NCBI GenBank assembly: GCA_030526445.1
Contig: JAUNCV010000079.1
Coordinates: 1-9,414 of the forward strand
Direction of reading: 5' to 3'
Length of the DNA: 9,414 nucleotides
Source: Bacteroidales bacterium
Lineage (GTDB): Bacteria > Bacteroidota > Bacteroidia > Bacteroidales > UBA3663
Below the pieces are notes generated by a model that did no database searches, had not been told where the DNA came from, and worked only from the letters and a program-made list of their open reading frames with translations. The stretch's first letter is position 1. Each line of letters starts with the position of its first letter. Position numbers and translations under genes: made by a program. Below are positions 1-5,525 of this stretch, piece after piece.

Positions 1-1035
1 CTTGCAGGCGGTCTCGATAACCTTATAGATTCGCTGCTTGGTAGTAGCCGAAGCAAAGATGATTGGGAAATCGACAAATGGAGCGAAGCGGCTGCGGATA
101 GCATCCTCGAAACACTTGATAGACTCCTTGCTCTTGTCGGCAACAAGGTCCCACTTGTTAACACACACCACAAGACCCTTGCGGTTGCGGTCAATGAGCT
201 GGAAGATGTTCATATCCTGAGCCTCAATGCCTCGGGTGGCATCGATCATAAGGATGCAGACATCAGAGTTCTCGATAGCGCGAATAGAGCGCAAAACTGA
301 GTAATACTCAATATCTTCGTTCACCTTGTTCTTCTTACGGATACCAGCGGTATCAACAAGATAGAAGGCAAAGCCGAACTTGTCATATTTGGTGTAGATT
401 GAGTCGCGAGTGGTGCCGGCAATATCGGTCACAATGTGACGCTCCTCACCCATAAATGCGTTGAGAATAGAGCTCTTACCTGCATTTGGACGGCCTACGA
501 TGGCGAACTTTGGAAGATCCTCAAGATCGTCAGAGTCATCCTTCTTGAAGCGGTTTACAATCTCATCGAGCATATCGCCAGTGCCTGAACCGTTGGCCGA
601 AGAGATGATGTAAGGATCGCCCAGACCGAGGCTATAGAACTCGGCAGCATAAGCGTGCTGGTCATAATTGTCGGCCTTGTTAGCCACAATCATCACCTCC
701 TTTTTGCTCTTACGCAAGATGCGAGCCACCTGATCGTCAAGGTCGGTCACACCATTCATGATGTCAACTACGAAAAGGATTACATCAGCCTCCTCGATGG
801 CAATCTCCACCTGCTTGTTGATTTCATCCTCAAAAATATCCTCACTGTTTACAACCCAGCCTCCGGTATCAACAAGGCTGAATTCACGTCCACCCCAGAT
901 AACGTGACCATACTGGCGGTCGCGGGTGGTACCTGCTGTTTCACTAACAATCGCTGTGCGAGTTTCGGTCAAGCGATTGAAAAGGGTCGACTTACCTACG
1001 TTTGGGCGACCCACAATGGCTACTAAATTACCCAT
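1..1035 (-). CDS. der: GTPase Der (EngA), 3' end cut by window edge
   Basis: Der is a double-GTPase needed for maturation of the 50S ribosomal subunit in the cytoplasm. The reading frame opens with ATG at 1035 and stays open to base 1, giving 345 residues. Full-length Der is about 430-440 residues, so most of the C-terminal KH-like domain is missing here. The first G domain shows GRPNVGKST (residues 9-17), a TTRDR switch (36-40), DTGG (56-59) and NKAD (119-122). The second shows GRPNAGKSS starting at residue 181, followed by GTTRDS, DTAG and NKWD. Two tandem G domains joined by an acidic linker (KKDDSDDLED, about 164-173) are diagnostic of Der. No Shine-Dalgarno is seen; the leader is very AT-rich. 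It lies 136 bases downstream of era and is probably the last known member of the yceD-rpmF-fabH-era-der cluster. Confidence 0.97.
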   Translation of the reverse strand, partial: MGNLVAIVGRPNVGKSTLFNRLTETRTAIVSETAGTTRDRQYGHVIWGGREFSLVDTGGWVVNSEDIFEDEINKQVEIAIEEADVILFVVDIMNGVTDLDDQVARILRKSKKEVMIVANKADNYDQHAYAAEFYSLGLGDPYIISSANGSGTGDMLDEIVNRFKKDDSDDLEDLPKFAIVGRPNAGKSSILNAFMGEERHIVTDIAGTTRDSIYTKYDKFGFAFYLVDTAGIRKKNKVNEDIEYYSVLRSIRAIENSDVCILMIDATRGIEAQDMNIFQLIDRNRKGLVVCVNKWDLVADKSKESIKCFEDAIRSRFAPFVDFPIIFASATTKQRIYKVIETACK

Positions 1036-1171
1036 AAATAAAAATACAATTAAAAATTAATAATTAACCTCTGCAGCCTTGATTCTCTCCCTGTGGTTTC
1101 CGGCCTATTGGTCATCACGACCCGTTCGGTCAGCCTCAAGGATGATGGGTAAGGTATCCGCAGATGTTTTT
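1036..1171 (-). other. era-der intergenic spacer with inverted repeats
   Basis: This 136-base gap is long compared with the 24 bases between fabH and era. In the minus-strand sense an outer arm at 1166-1160 (CATCTGC) can pair with 1074-1068 (one mismatch), and CCTTGA at 1141-1136 pairs perfectly with TCAAGG at 1082-1077. Between them, GACC at 1119-1122 (plus coordinates) can pair either with GGTC at 1128-1131 or with GGTC at 1110-1113, so two small hairpins exclude each other. The last 30 bases before der are almost pure A/T. No good TAnnTTTG box is present, so I see no promoter for der. The folding is inferred by eye; it could be a non-coding structured spacer or chance pairing. Confidence 0.35.
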
Positions 1172-2068
1172 TTAGATATCGTTATAGCCGAAGCTATTCA
1201 AGTCGCGCATATTATTGCGCCAGTCTTTTTCTACTTTGACGAATGTTGAGAGCATTACCTGCTTGCCGAAGAATGCCTCAATATCCTTACGCGCCAAGGA
1301 GCCAAGCTTGCGAAGCATTGCGCCCTTTTTGCCAATGATGATGCCCTTCTGGCTATCGCGCTCGCAATAGATGACGGCATCGATGTTGATGAGTTTTTCG
1401 CCCTCCTTAAACTGCTCTACACGCACTTCGCAGGCATAGGGAATCTCCTTATCATAGAGCTGAAGAATCTTCTCGCGAATGATTTCGGTAACAAAGAAGC
1501 GAGCTGGTTTGTCGGTGAGCTGATCTTTGTCGAAGTAAGGTGGACACTCGGGCAGCAACTCCTTGATGCGACTCAGGAGCATATCGGTGCCAAAGCTGTG
1601 AAGAGCTGAGATAGGGATAATCTCGGCCTGAGGCAGACGAGTGTGCCACTCATCAACCTTCTTGACAAGCTCTTCCTGACTCACAAGGTCCATCTTATTG
1701 AGCACCACAATGATTTTGGTCATTGAGTTCGACTCGCTCATTTTCTGCACTTTAGAGAGGAACTCTTCGTTCTTCTCTGGACTTTCGACCGTATCGGTGA
1801 GATAAAGCAGGATATCGGCATCCTGAAGGGCACTGGTCGAGAAGGCCAGCATACTCTCGTGCAGTTTGCTCACAGGCTTCAAGACACCTGGAGTATCGCT
1901 GAACACAATCTGCATATCATCGGTATTGACAATACCCATGATGCGATGACGGGTGGTTTGCGCCTTAGCCGTGATAATGCTAAGGCGCTCGCCAACCAAT
2001 ATATTCATGAGAGTCGATTTTCCGACATTCGGATTACCGACAATGTTTACAAAACCTGCTTTGTGCAT
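1172..2068 (-). CDS. era: GTPase Era
   Basis: Era is a KH-domain GTPase that binds the 3' end of 16S rRNA and helps finish the 30S subunit. I choose ATG at 2068 (298 residues). A TTG one codon upstream at 2071 is in frame but a less likely start. The G domain carries GNPNVGKST (11-19), TTRHR in switch I (about 38-42), DTPG (58-61), NKMD (124-127) and SAL (154-156). The C-terminal KH domain contains the RNA-binding loop GIIIGKKG (242-249), followed by the helix with RKLGSLARKDIE. Length and domain order match the family. It starts 24 bases after the fabH stop codon with no room for a promoter, so it should be cotranscribed with fabH. Confidence 0.97.
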   Translation of the reverse strand: MHKAGFVNIVGNPNVGKSTLMNILVGERLSIITAKAQTTRHRIMGIVNTDDMQIVFSDTPGVLKPVSKLHESMLAFSTSALQDADILLYLTDTVESPEKNEEFLSKVQKMSESNSMTKIIVVLNKMDLVSQEELVKKVDEWHTRLPQAEIIPISALHSFGTDMLLSRIKELLPECPPYFDKDQLTDKPARFFVTEIIREKILQLYDKEIPYACEVRVEQFKEGEKLINIDAVIYCERDSQKGIIIGKKGAMLRKLGSLARKDIEAFFGKQVMLSTFVKVEKDWRNNMRDLNSFGYNDI

Positions 2069-2092
2069 CAAATATCGATTCTAATTTATTGA

Positions 2093-3088
2093 TTAGATCT
2101 TGCAGTCGCCCCAAGTGAGGTACATAGCGCCCCAGGTGAAGCCTGAACCGAAGGCAGCCAAGAGCAAGCGGTCGCCCTTCTTGAGCTGACCCTTGAGAGC
2201 AGCCTCATGGAGTGCAATAGGAATAGAGGCAGAAGAGGTGTTACCTACGTGATCGATGTTGCAGATCACCTTCTCCTCAGGTGCGCCACAGTGCTCACGA
2301 ACGGCATCGATGATACGCTTGTTAGCCTGATGGGTGCATACCCAATCAATATCGTTGAGAGTAAGGTTGCCCTCCTCCATCACCTCGCTCACAGCATTGG
2401 TCATGAAAGTTACGGCATTCTTAAACACATACTTACCATCCTGGAAGATGTACTGCTTGCCCTCGTCAACAGCCTCATGGGTAGGAATGCAACGTGAACC
2501 ACCACAGTAACGGATAAGACGATCGTGACCTGCACCATCGGCATGAATCTTAGCGATCTCTACACCATACTCCTCGCTTGGCTCAACAAGAGCAGCAGCA
2601 CCACCATCGCCAAAGAGTGCGCAGGTAGTACGATCCTGATAGTTAACGAAAGAGGTGAGGTTCTCGGCCGAACAAACGATGATCTTCTTGTAGATACCGC
2701 TCTTGATGAAGGCCTGTGCCTGCTGGAGGCAGTAGAGGAAACCGGTACAAGCCGAAAGGATATCGTAGCACATAGCGTTACGGATATCACAAGCATCGGC
2801 AATGATACATGCGGTTGAAGGGTAAGTATAATCTGGGTTTGAGGTTGCGCAGATGAGGCACTCAACCTCCTCAGGCTTTACACCGGTCTTTTCGAGCACG
2901 TCCTTGACTGCAGGAATAGCCAACTGGCTTGAACCCATAGGTTCGTCGCGCAATACATGACGGCTCTTGATGCCAGTACGGGTAGTAATCCACTCGTCGC
3001 TGGTTTCAACCATGGTAGCAATCTCATCATTGGTGAGCTCATACTTTGGAAGGTAATGGCTCAGACCGGTAATAGCAGCTTTAATCAT
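2093..3088 (-). CDS. fabH: beta-ketoacyl-ACP synthase III (KAS III)
   Basis: FabH condenses acetyl-CoA (or a short branched acyl-CoA) with malonyl-ACP to start type II fatty-acid synthesis. The 331-residue protein has the Cys-His-Asn triad of the thiolase fold: C114 in LSACTGF, H253 in CTHQANKRI and N283 in DHVGNTSSASIP. The N-terminal ITGLSHYLP, the TRTGIKSRH segment near 36-44 and the C-terminal AAFGSGFTWG are also typical. ATG at 3088 gives the expected N-terminus. Sequence alone does not settle whether the primer is acetyl-CoA or a branched acyl-CoA. The 143-base leader after rpmF holds a long hairpin and a possible internal promoter, so expression may be adjusted separately from rpmF. 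No plsX gene lies between rpmF and fabH, unlike the E. coli arrangement. Confidence 0.96.
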   Translation of the reverse strand: MIKAAITGLSHYLPKYELTNDEIATMVETSDEWITTRTGIKSRHVLRDEPMGSSQLAIPAVKDVLEKTGVKPEEVECLICATSNPDYTYPSTACIIADACDIRNAMCYDILSACTGFLYCLQQAQAFIKSGIYKKIIVCSAENLTSFVNYQDRTTCALFGDGGAAALVEPSEEYGVEIAKIHADGAGHDRLIRYCGGSRCIPTHEAVDEGKQYIFQDGKYVFKNAVTFMTNAVSEVMEEGNLTLNDIDWVCTHQANKRIIDAVREHCGAPEEKVICNIDHVGNTSSASIPIALHEAALKGQLKKGDRLLLAAFGSGFTWGAMYLTWGDCKI

Positions 3089-3146
3089 ATTGATTTGTAT
3101 ATTGAAAGTAGAAGCCGGAATTGACCTCTATAAGGTGTTTAAAAAG

Positions 3147-3200
3147 CAATAAGTGAGTTGCTGCGGTCGGGCGGAAACCCTAGCCACAACCAACTCACTT
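3147..3200 (-). ncRNA. Long hairpin between rpmF and fabH (leader or attenuator candidate)
   Basis: Perfect 10-bp arms AAGTGAGTTG (3151-3160) and CAACTCACTT (3191-3200) enclose 30 bases. In the minus-strand transcript the stem continues after one bulged base with six more pairs (3189-3184 with 3161-3166, two of them G-U), then an internal loop and a GGG/CCC tip (3180-3178 with 3171-3169) closing a six-base loop. On the plus strand the two G-U pairs would be A-C mismatches, so the fold favours RNA made in the direction of fabH. The stem is followed after ATTGC by five Ts (about 3145-3141), so it could also act as a weak intrinsic terminator or attenuator. It is not a known family that I recognise. 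Confidence 0.55.
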
Positions 3201-3226
3201 GTTGAGTAGTTTTCTTTAACTGACTG

Positions 3227-3234
3227 CAAAATTA
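3227..3234 (-). promoter_or_regulatory. Possible internal promoter -7 box (TAATTTTG) for fabH
   Basis: TAATTTTG on the minus strand fits the Bacteroidota TAnnTTTG -7 consensus and overlaps the rpmF stop codon. No convincing TTTG is seen about 20 bases upstream, inside the rpmF coding end. If used, transcription would begin near 3220 and put the 3151-3200 hairpin in the 5' leader of fabH-era-der. The match may be chance because the stop codon supplies part of it. Confidence 0.35.
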
Positions 3235-3417
3235 GATTGCAGCCTCCTTCTCGATAGCCAGCTTGCCACGATAGTAACCACACTCAGGGCAAACGGTGTG
3301 AGAAAGATGCCAACCGCCACAATTTGGGCAAACTACGATTGCAGGAACTACAGCCTTATCATGTGTACGACGCTTAGCGGTACGGGTGTTAGACTGTCTT
3401 CTTTTAGGATGTGCCAT
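3232..3417 (-). CDS. rpmF: 50S ribosomal protein L32, zinc-ribbon form
   Basis: L32 is a small structural protein of the large ribosomal subunit. The 61-residue product begins MAHPKRRQSNTRTAKRR, the canonical basic N-terminus, and carries two CxxC knuckles (C30/C33 in CPNCG and C43/C46 in CPECG). This is therefore the zinc-binding form rather than a cysteine-less paralogue. YYRGK after the second knuckle is also characteristic. It lies 57 bases downstream of yceD, a pairing seen across many bacteria and consistent with joint control of ribosome components. The start ATG at 3417 has an AT-rich leader and no clear Shine-Dalgarno. Confidence 0.97.
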   Translation of the reverse strand: MAHPKRRQSNTRTAKRRTHDKAVVPAIVVCPNCGGWHLSHTVCPECGYYRGKLAIEKEAAI

Positions 3418-3475
3418 TTTTAGAAGATTTTTTTATTATTAATTCTTTATTCTCTATTTAAAAGGTACGCGAGCC

Positions 3476-3982
3476 TTAGAAATCTTCGTCCTCCTCATCC
3501 TCTTCGAAGTTCTCTTCGAAAGAATCTGACGAAACCATCAGCTCCTCTAACTTGGCGCTCATGCCCTTGTTGCACTGACCGAAAGGATGTGCATGACGAA
3601 TAGGGATGGCCAATTCGCAAAATTCGTAGAGGAACCAGCTCACGTTGATAATGCCTTGCTCTTCGGGAATCTCGATTGTATCATCGCCATCGTCCTTAAA
3701 CTCTTTACCGAGGCGGACAACAAGATGACCTGTGGTTTTGATGGGTTGATCCATCTCTTCAAGGCAGCGGTCGCAATTCACGACCAATGTGCCTTCGAGC
3801 TCGAAGTCAAGTTCGCTCTCGCGATTTGTTTTATTGACAGTGACCTTGACATTCACATCGCCTTTCTGAATCTCAACATCCTCCAGAAGCTGGAAGAAAT
3901 TGTTATCCAGATGATACTCATACACCTTCTGGCCAACGGCCATAGTCTTGAGTTGGATGTTATATTCGTCAAATTTTGCCAT
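3476..3982 (-). CDS. DUF177 / YceD-family protein linked to 23S rRNA accumulation
   Basis: YceD/DUF177 proteins are small acidic proteins encoded next to rpmF; in E. coli and in plants they are linked to 23S rRNA accumulation, though the molecular activity is unknown. The 168-residue product has the family signature VNCDRCLEE (C70 and C73) and the later IPIRHAHPFGQCNKGM segment (C137), which suggest a metal-binding or structural cysteine cluster. The last 15 or so residues are almost all Asp, Glu and Phe (EENFEEDEEDEDF), an acidic tail common in this family. ATG at 3982 is the only sensible start. It is the first gene after the TATCTTTG promoter at 4036-4043 and so probably leads the yceD-rpmF-fabH-era-der transcript. 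Confidence 0.92.
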   Translation of the reverse strand: MAKFDEYNIQLKTMAVGQKVYEYHLDNNFFQLLEDVEIQKGDVNVKVTVNKTNRESELDFELEGTLVVNCDRCLEEMDQPIKTTGHLVVRLGKEFKDDGDDTIEIPEEQGIINVSWFLYEFCELAIPIRHAHPFGQCNKGMSAKLEELMVSSDSFEENFEEDEEDEDF

Positions 3983-4035
3983 AACAAGTCAACGAGTTTG
4001 CTCCGTACTTAGCGCACGGGTGCATTAATCGGGCG

Positions 4036-4043
4036 CAAAGATA
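4036..4043 (-). promoter_or_regulatory. Bacteroidota-type -7 box (TATCTTTG) for the yceD-rpmF-fabH operon
   Basis: Minus-strand TATCTTTG matches TAnnTTTG exactly and is followed by CGCCC, as is common in this phylum. The expected -33 TTTG, 19-21 bases upstream, is poor (GATG at about 4064-4067). Transcription would start near 4030, leaving a leader of roughly 45-50 bases before the yceD ATG at 3982. Nothing else upstream of this operon looks as good. Confidence 0.65.
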
Positions 4044-4089
4044 CAGAAAAATCTTCTATCACCCATCATTAATATGCAATAAATTGCAA

Positions 4090-4136
4090 AAAATATTTAA
4101 AAACAAGCTGTTTTTGCATGTTTAGAAGTCAAAAAC
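4090..4136 (-). terminator. AT-rich hairpins downstream of the histidine kinase (possible terminator)
   Basis: In the minus-strand direction three segments follow the kinase stop codon: GTTTTTG (4136-4130), CAAAAACA (4116-4109) and TGTTTTT (4105-4099). The middle segment can pair with either neighbour. The second hairpin (loop of three bases) is followed by a T-rich run down to about 4090, so it could end the kinase transcript before the yceD promoter. The stems contain few G-C pairs, so termination would be weak. Confidence 0.35.
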
Positions 4137-4158
4137 ACGAGTTATCAACACTTTTTCT

Positions 4159-5355
4159 TCACAGTTCTACTCTGAAAACTGTACCTTTGCCGAGTTCTGA
4201 GCGCTTGACGAAGATGTGACCTCGATGATAATCGTTCACAATGCGCTTGACAAGTGCCAGACCCAATCCCCAGCCTCGGGTTTTGGTTGTATAACCTGCT
4301 TGAAAAACTGTCTTAAATTTATGGCTCGGAATGCCTTTTCCATTGTCTTCAATCTCAAGGACCGGATGGGCCGAAAAGCCTTTTCTGGTGGCATCTTCAA
4401 AGAGACGTATCCTAATGAAACTTTCGGGTTTGTCAGAGGCATCAACTGCATTTTTACAAAGATTCTCAATCACCCACGAAAGCAATGGTGCGCACACAGA
4501 GGCAGTAAGCGGTTCATCGGGCATCTGCAGTTCAAAATGAATGTGTTGGCTCACACGTTTCTGCATATACTCGACCACTTGCTGCACGATGGGACGCAAA
4601 TCCTCTGTTTTAAGAACTGGTTCGGAACCAATTTTTGAAAAACGATCGGCTACAACACGAAGTCGGTTGATATCTTTATCAATCTCGTATGTAATATCCT
4701 TTAATTCAGGTTGTTCTAATGAACGAAGGTATTCTATCCACCCCATCAGACTCTGAATGGGTGTTCCCAACTGATGTGCTGTCTCTTTGCTAAGGCCTAC
4801 CCAAACACGATTTTGTTCGGCAGTTCGCATACTTCGAAACATGAAGTAAAGCAAACAAAGAAGCACAATAACCACAAGCACCTGCACATAGGGATAATAA
4901 TAGAGTCGTTGCAGCAGAATGCTATCTTCATAATAGAGTAACTGCTTGGTACTGGGAGTAATATCTATTACAAAGAGATTTCCTTTGGCCTCTAATCTGG
5001 GTATCAAGTGCTCAAGATATTGCAACGTATCGGCCTGTTGCTGAGCTCCACTCAGTTGCATATACAAAGGTAACTCTATGTTTCTGAAACCCAACACAGT
5101 ATGGTCCATTTCGGTATAAAATACCGGAATGGTTGTATTGCTGCCTATCACCTGCCACTCGAACGAAAGGTCTTCATCATTGCCCGAAGCAAAGATTTTC
5201 TGATAGGCATCGGCCCATAATTGCATTTTTGCATTCTCTTCCTGCTCGAGGCTTCGCACCAAACCATTCGAGAAATATAAAAACATCCCGACGGTCAGAA
5301 TAGAAACTGACAAAAACAGCCAATAGAATATATTCTTTGAACGTTGATTGATCAT
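4159..5355 (-). CDS. Membrane-bound sensor histidine kinase, orphan
   Basis: This is a two-component sensor kinase of the inner membrane; the stimulus is unknown. I choose ATG at 5355 (398 residues). The frame stays open to a TTG at 5424, but the 23 extra residues are non-hydrophobic and precede a typical N-terminus (MINQRSKNIF). Two membrane helices (about residues 8-30 and 152-174) flank a roughly 120-residue extracytoplasmic domain that I do not recognise. The catalytic part has the phospho-acceptor H194 in KETAHQLGTP, an N box ENLCKNAVDAS (297-307), DNGKGIP (337-343) and a G box GWGLGLALVKRI (361-372). The residue after the His is Gln, not the usual Glu/Asp. No response regulator lies beside it, so its partner must be encoded elsewhere. 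Confidence 0.9.
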   Translation of the reverse strand: MINQRSKNIFYWLFLSVSILTVGMFLYFSNGLVRSLEQEENAKMQLWADAYQKIFASGNDEDLSFEWQVIGSNTTIPVFYTEMDHTVLGFRNIELPLYMQLSGAQQQADTLQYLEHLIPRLEAKGNLFVIDITPSTKQLLYYEDSILLQRLYYYPYVQVLVVIVLLCLLYFMFRSMRTAEQNRVWVGLSKETAHQLGTPIQSLMGWIEYLRSLEQPELKDITYEIDKDINRLRVVADRFSKIGSEPVLKTEDLRPIVQQVVEYMQKRVSQHIHFELQMPDEPLTASVCAPLLSWVIENLCKNAVDASDKPESFIRIRLFEDATRKGFSAHPVLEIEDNGKGIPSHKFKTVFQAGYTTKTRGWGLGLALVKRIVNDYHRGHIFVKRSELGKGTVFRVEL

Positions 5356-5396
5356 AAATAACCTATAATTAGAACAGCCTTTGGGGCTAATTTCTT

Positions 5397-5425
5397 TAAA
5401 CCTATTTATATATATAACGAACAAA
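5397..5425 (-). promoter_or_regulatory. Candidate promoter for the histidine kinase
   Basis: TTTG (5425-5422) is followed after 17 bases by TAGGTTTA (5404-5397), one mismatch from TAnnTTTG. The spacing is a little short for the Bacteroidota consensus. A start near 5390 would leave a leader of about 35 bases before ATG 5355. A competing -7 box is at 5482-5489. Confidence 0.35.
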
Positions 5426-5455
5426 TGTGTTTTTTATTGCTTTCGGAACAAAGAA

Positions 5456-5482
5456 AGCGCCCAGGTAAATCACCTGAGCGCC
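5456..5482 (-). terminator. Intrinsic terminator after the GH43 gene
   Basis: GCGC (5457-5460) plus CAGGT (5462-5466) pair with ACCTG (5472-5476) and GCGC (5478-5481), with one mismatch and a five-base loop. In the minus-strand transcript the stem is followed by an interrupted U-tract (TTTCTTTG). It lies 44 bases after the GH43 stop codon. The U-tract is imperfect, so efficiency is uncertain. Confidence 0.55.
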
Positions 5483-5489
5483 AAAGGTA
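5482..5489 (-). promoter_or_regulatory. Second candidate -7 box (TACCTTTG) upstream of the kinase
   Basis: The minus strand reads TACCTTTG, a perfect TAnnTTTG, but with no TTTG about 20 bases upstream. It abuts the GH43 terminator hairpin. If used, the start site would fall inside the stem and give the kinase a leader of about 120 bases. Either this or the site at 5397-5425 may drive the kinase; sequence alone does not decide. Confidence 0.3.
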
Positions 5490-5525
5490 TAAAAATAGTT
5501 TATCAGATATTATATATTATGTTAT

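Noticed and set aside
655..1026. Plus-strand open frame of 123 codons
   Set aside because: It lies wholly inside der on the opposite strand, whose GTPase motifs are unmistakable; the plus-strand product resembles no known family.
1036..1067. Promoter for der in the AT-rich leader
   Set aside because: No TAnnTTTG box is found; the only approximate match (TATTTTTA) lacks the key G and a -33 element.
2069..2071. TTG as the start codon of era
   Set aside because: ATG follows immediately at 2068 and gives the usual Era N-terminus; the TTG adds only one residue.
3089..3115. Promoter directly before fabH (TACTTTCA)
   Set aside because: Two of the four conserved TTTG positions differ and there is no -33 TTTG at the right distance.
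3587..4012. Plus-strand open frame of 141 codons
   Set aside because: It is antisense to the DUF177 gene and covers its promoter-proximal leader; no promoter, start context or family resemblance supports it.
4075..4088. Palindrome TGCAATAAATTGCA as an operator
   Set aside because: It is a short AT-rich palindrome about 30 bases upstream of the yceD -7 box; without a second copy or a known regulator it is not distinguishable from chance.
5356..5424. 23-residue upstream extension of the histidine kinase starting at TTG
   Set aside because: ATG 5355 gives a normal start just before the first membrane helix, and a candidate promoter falls inside the extension.
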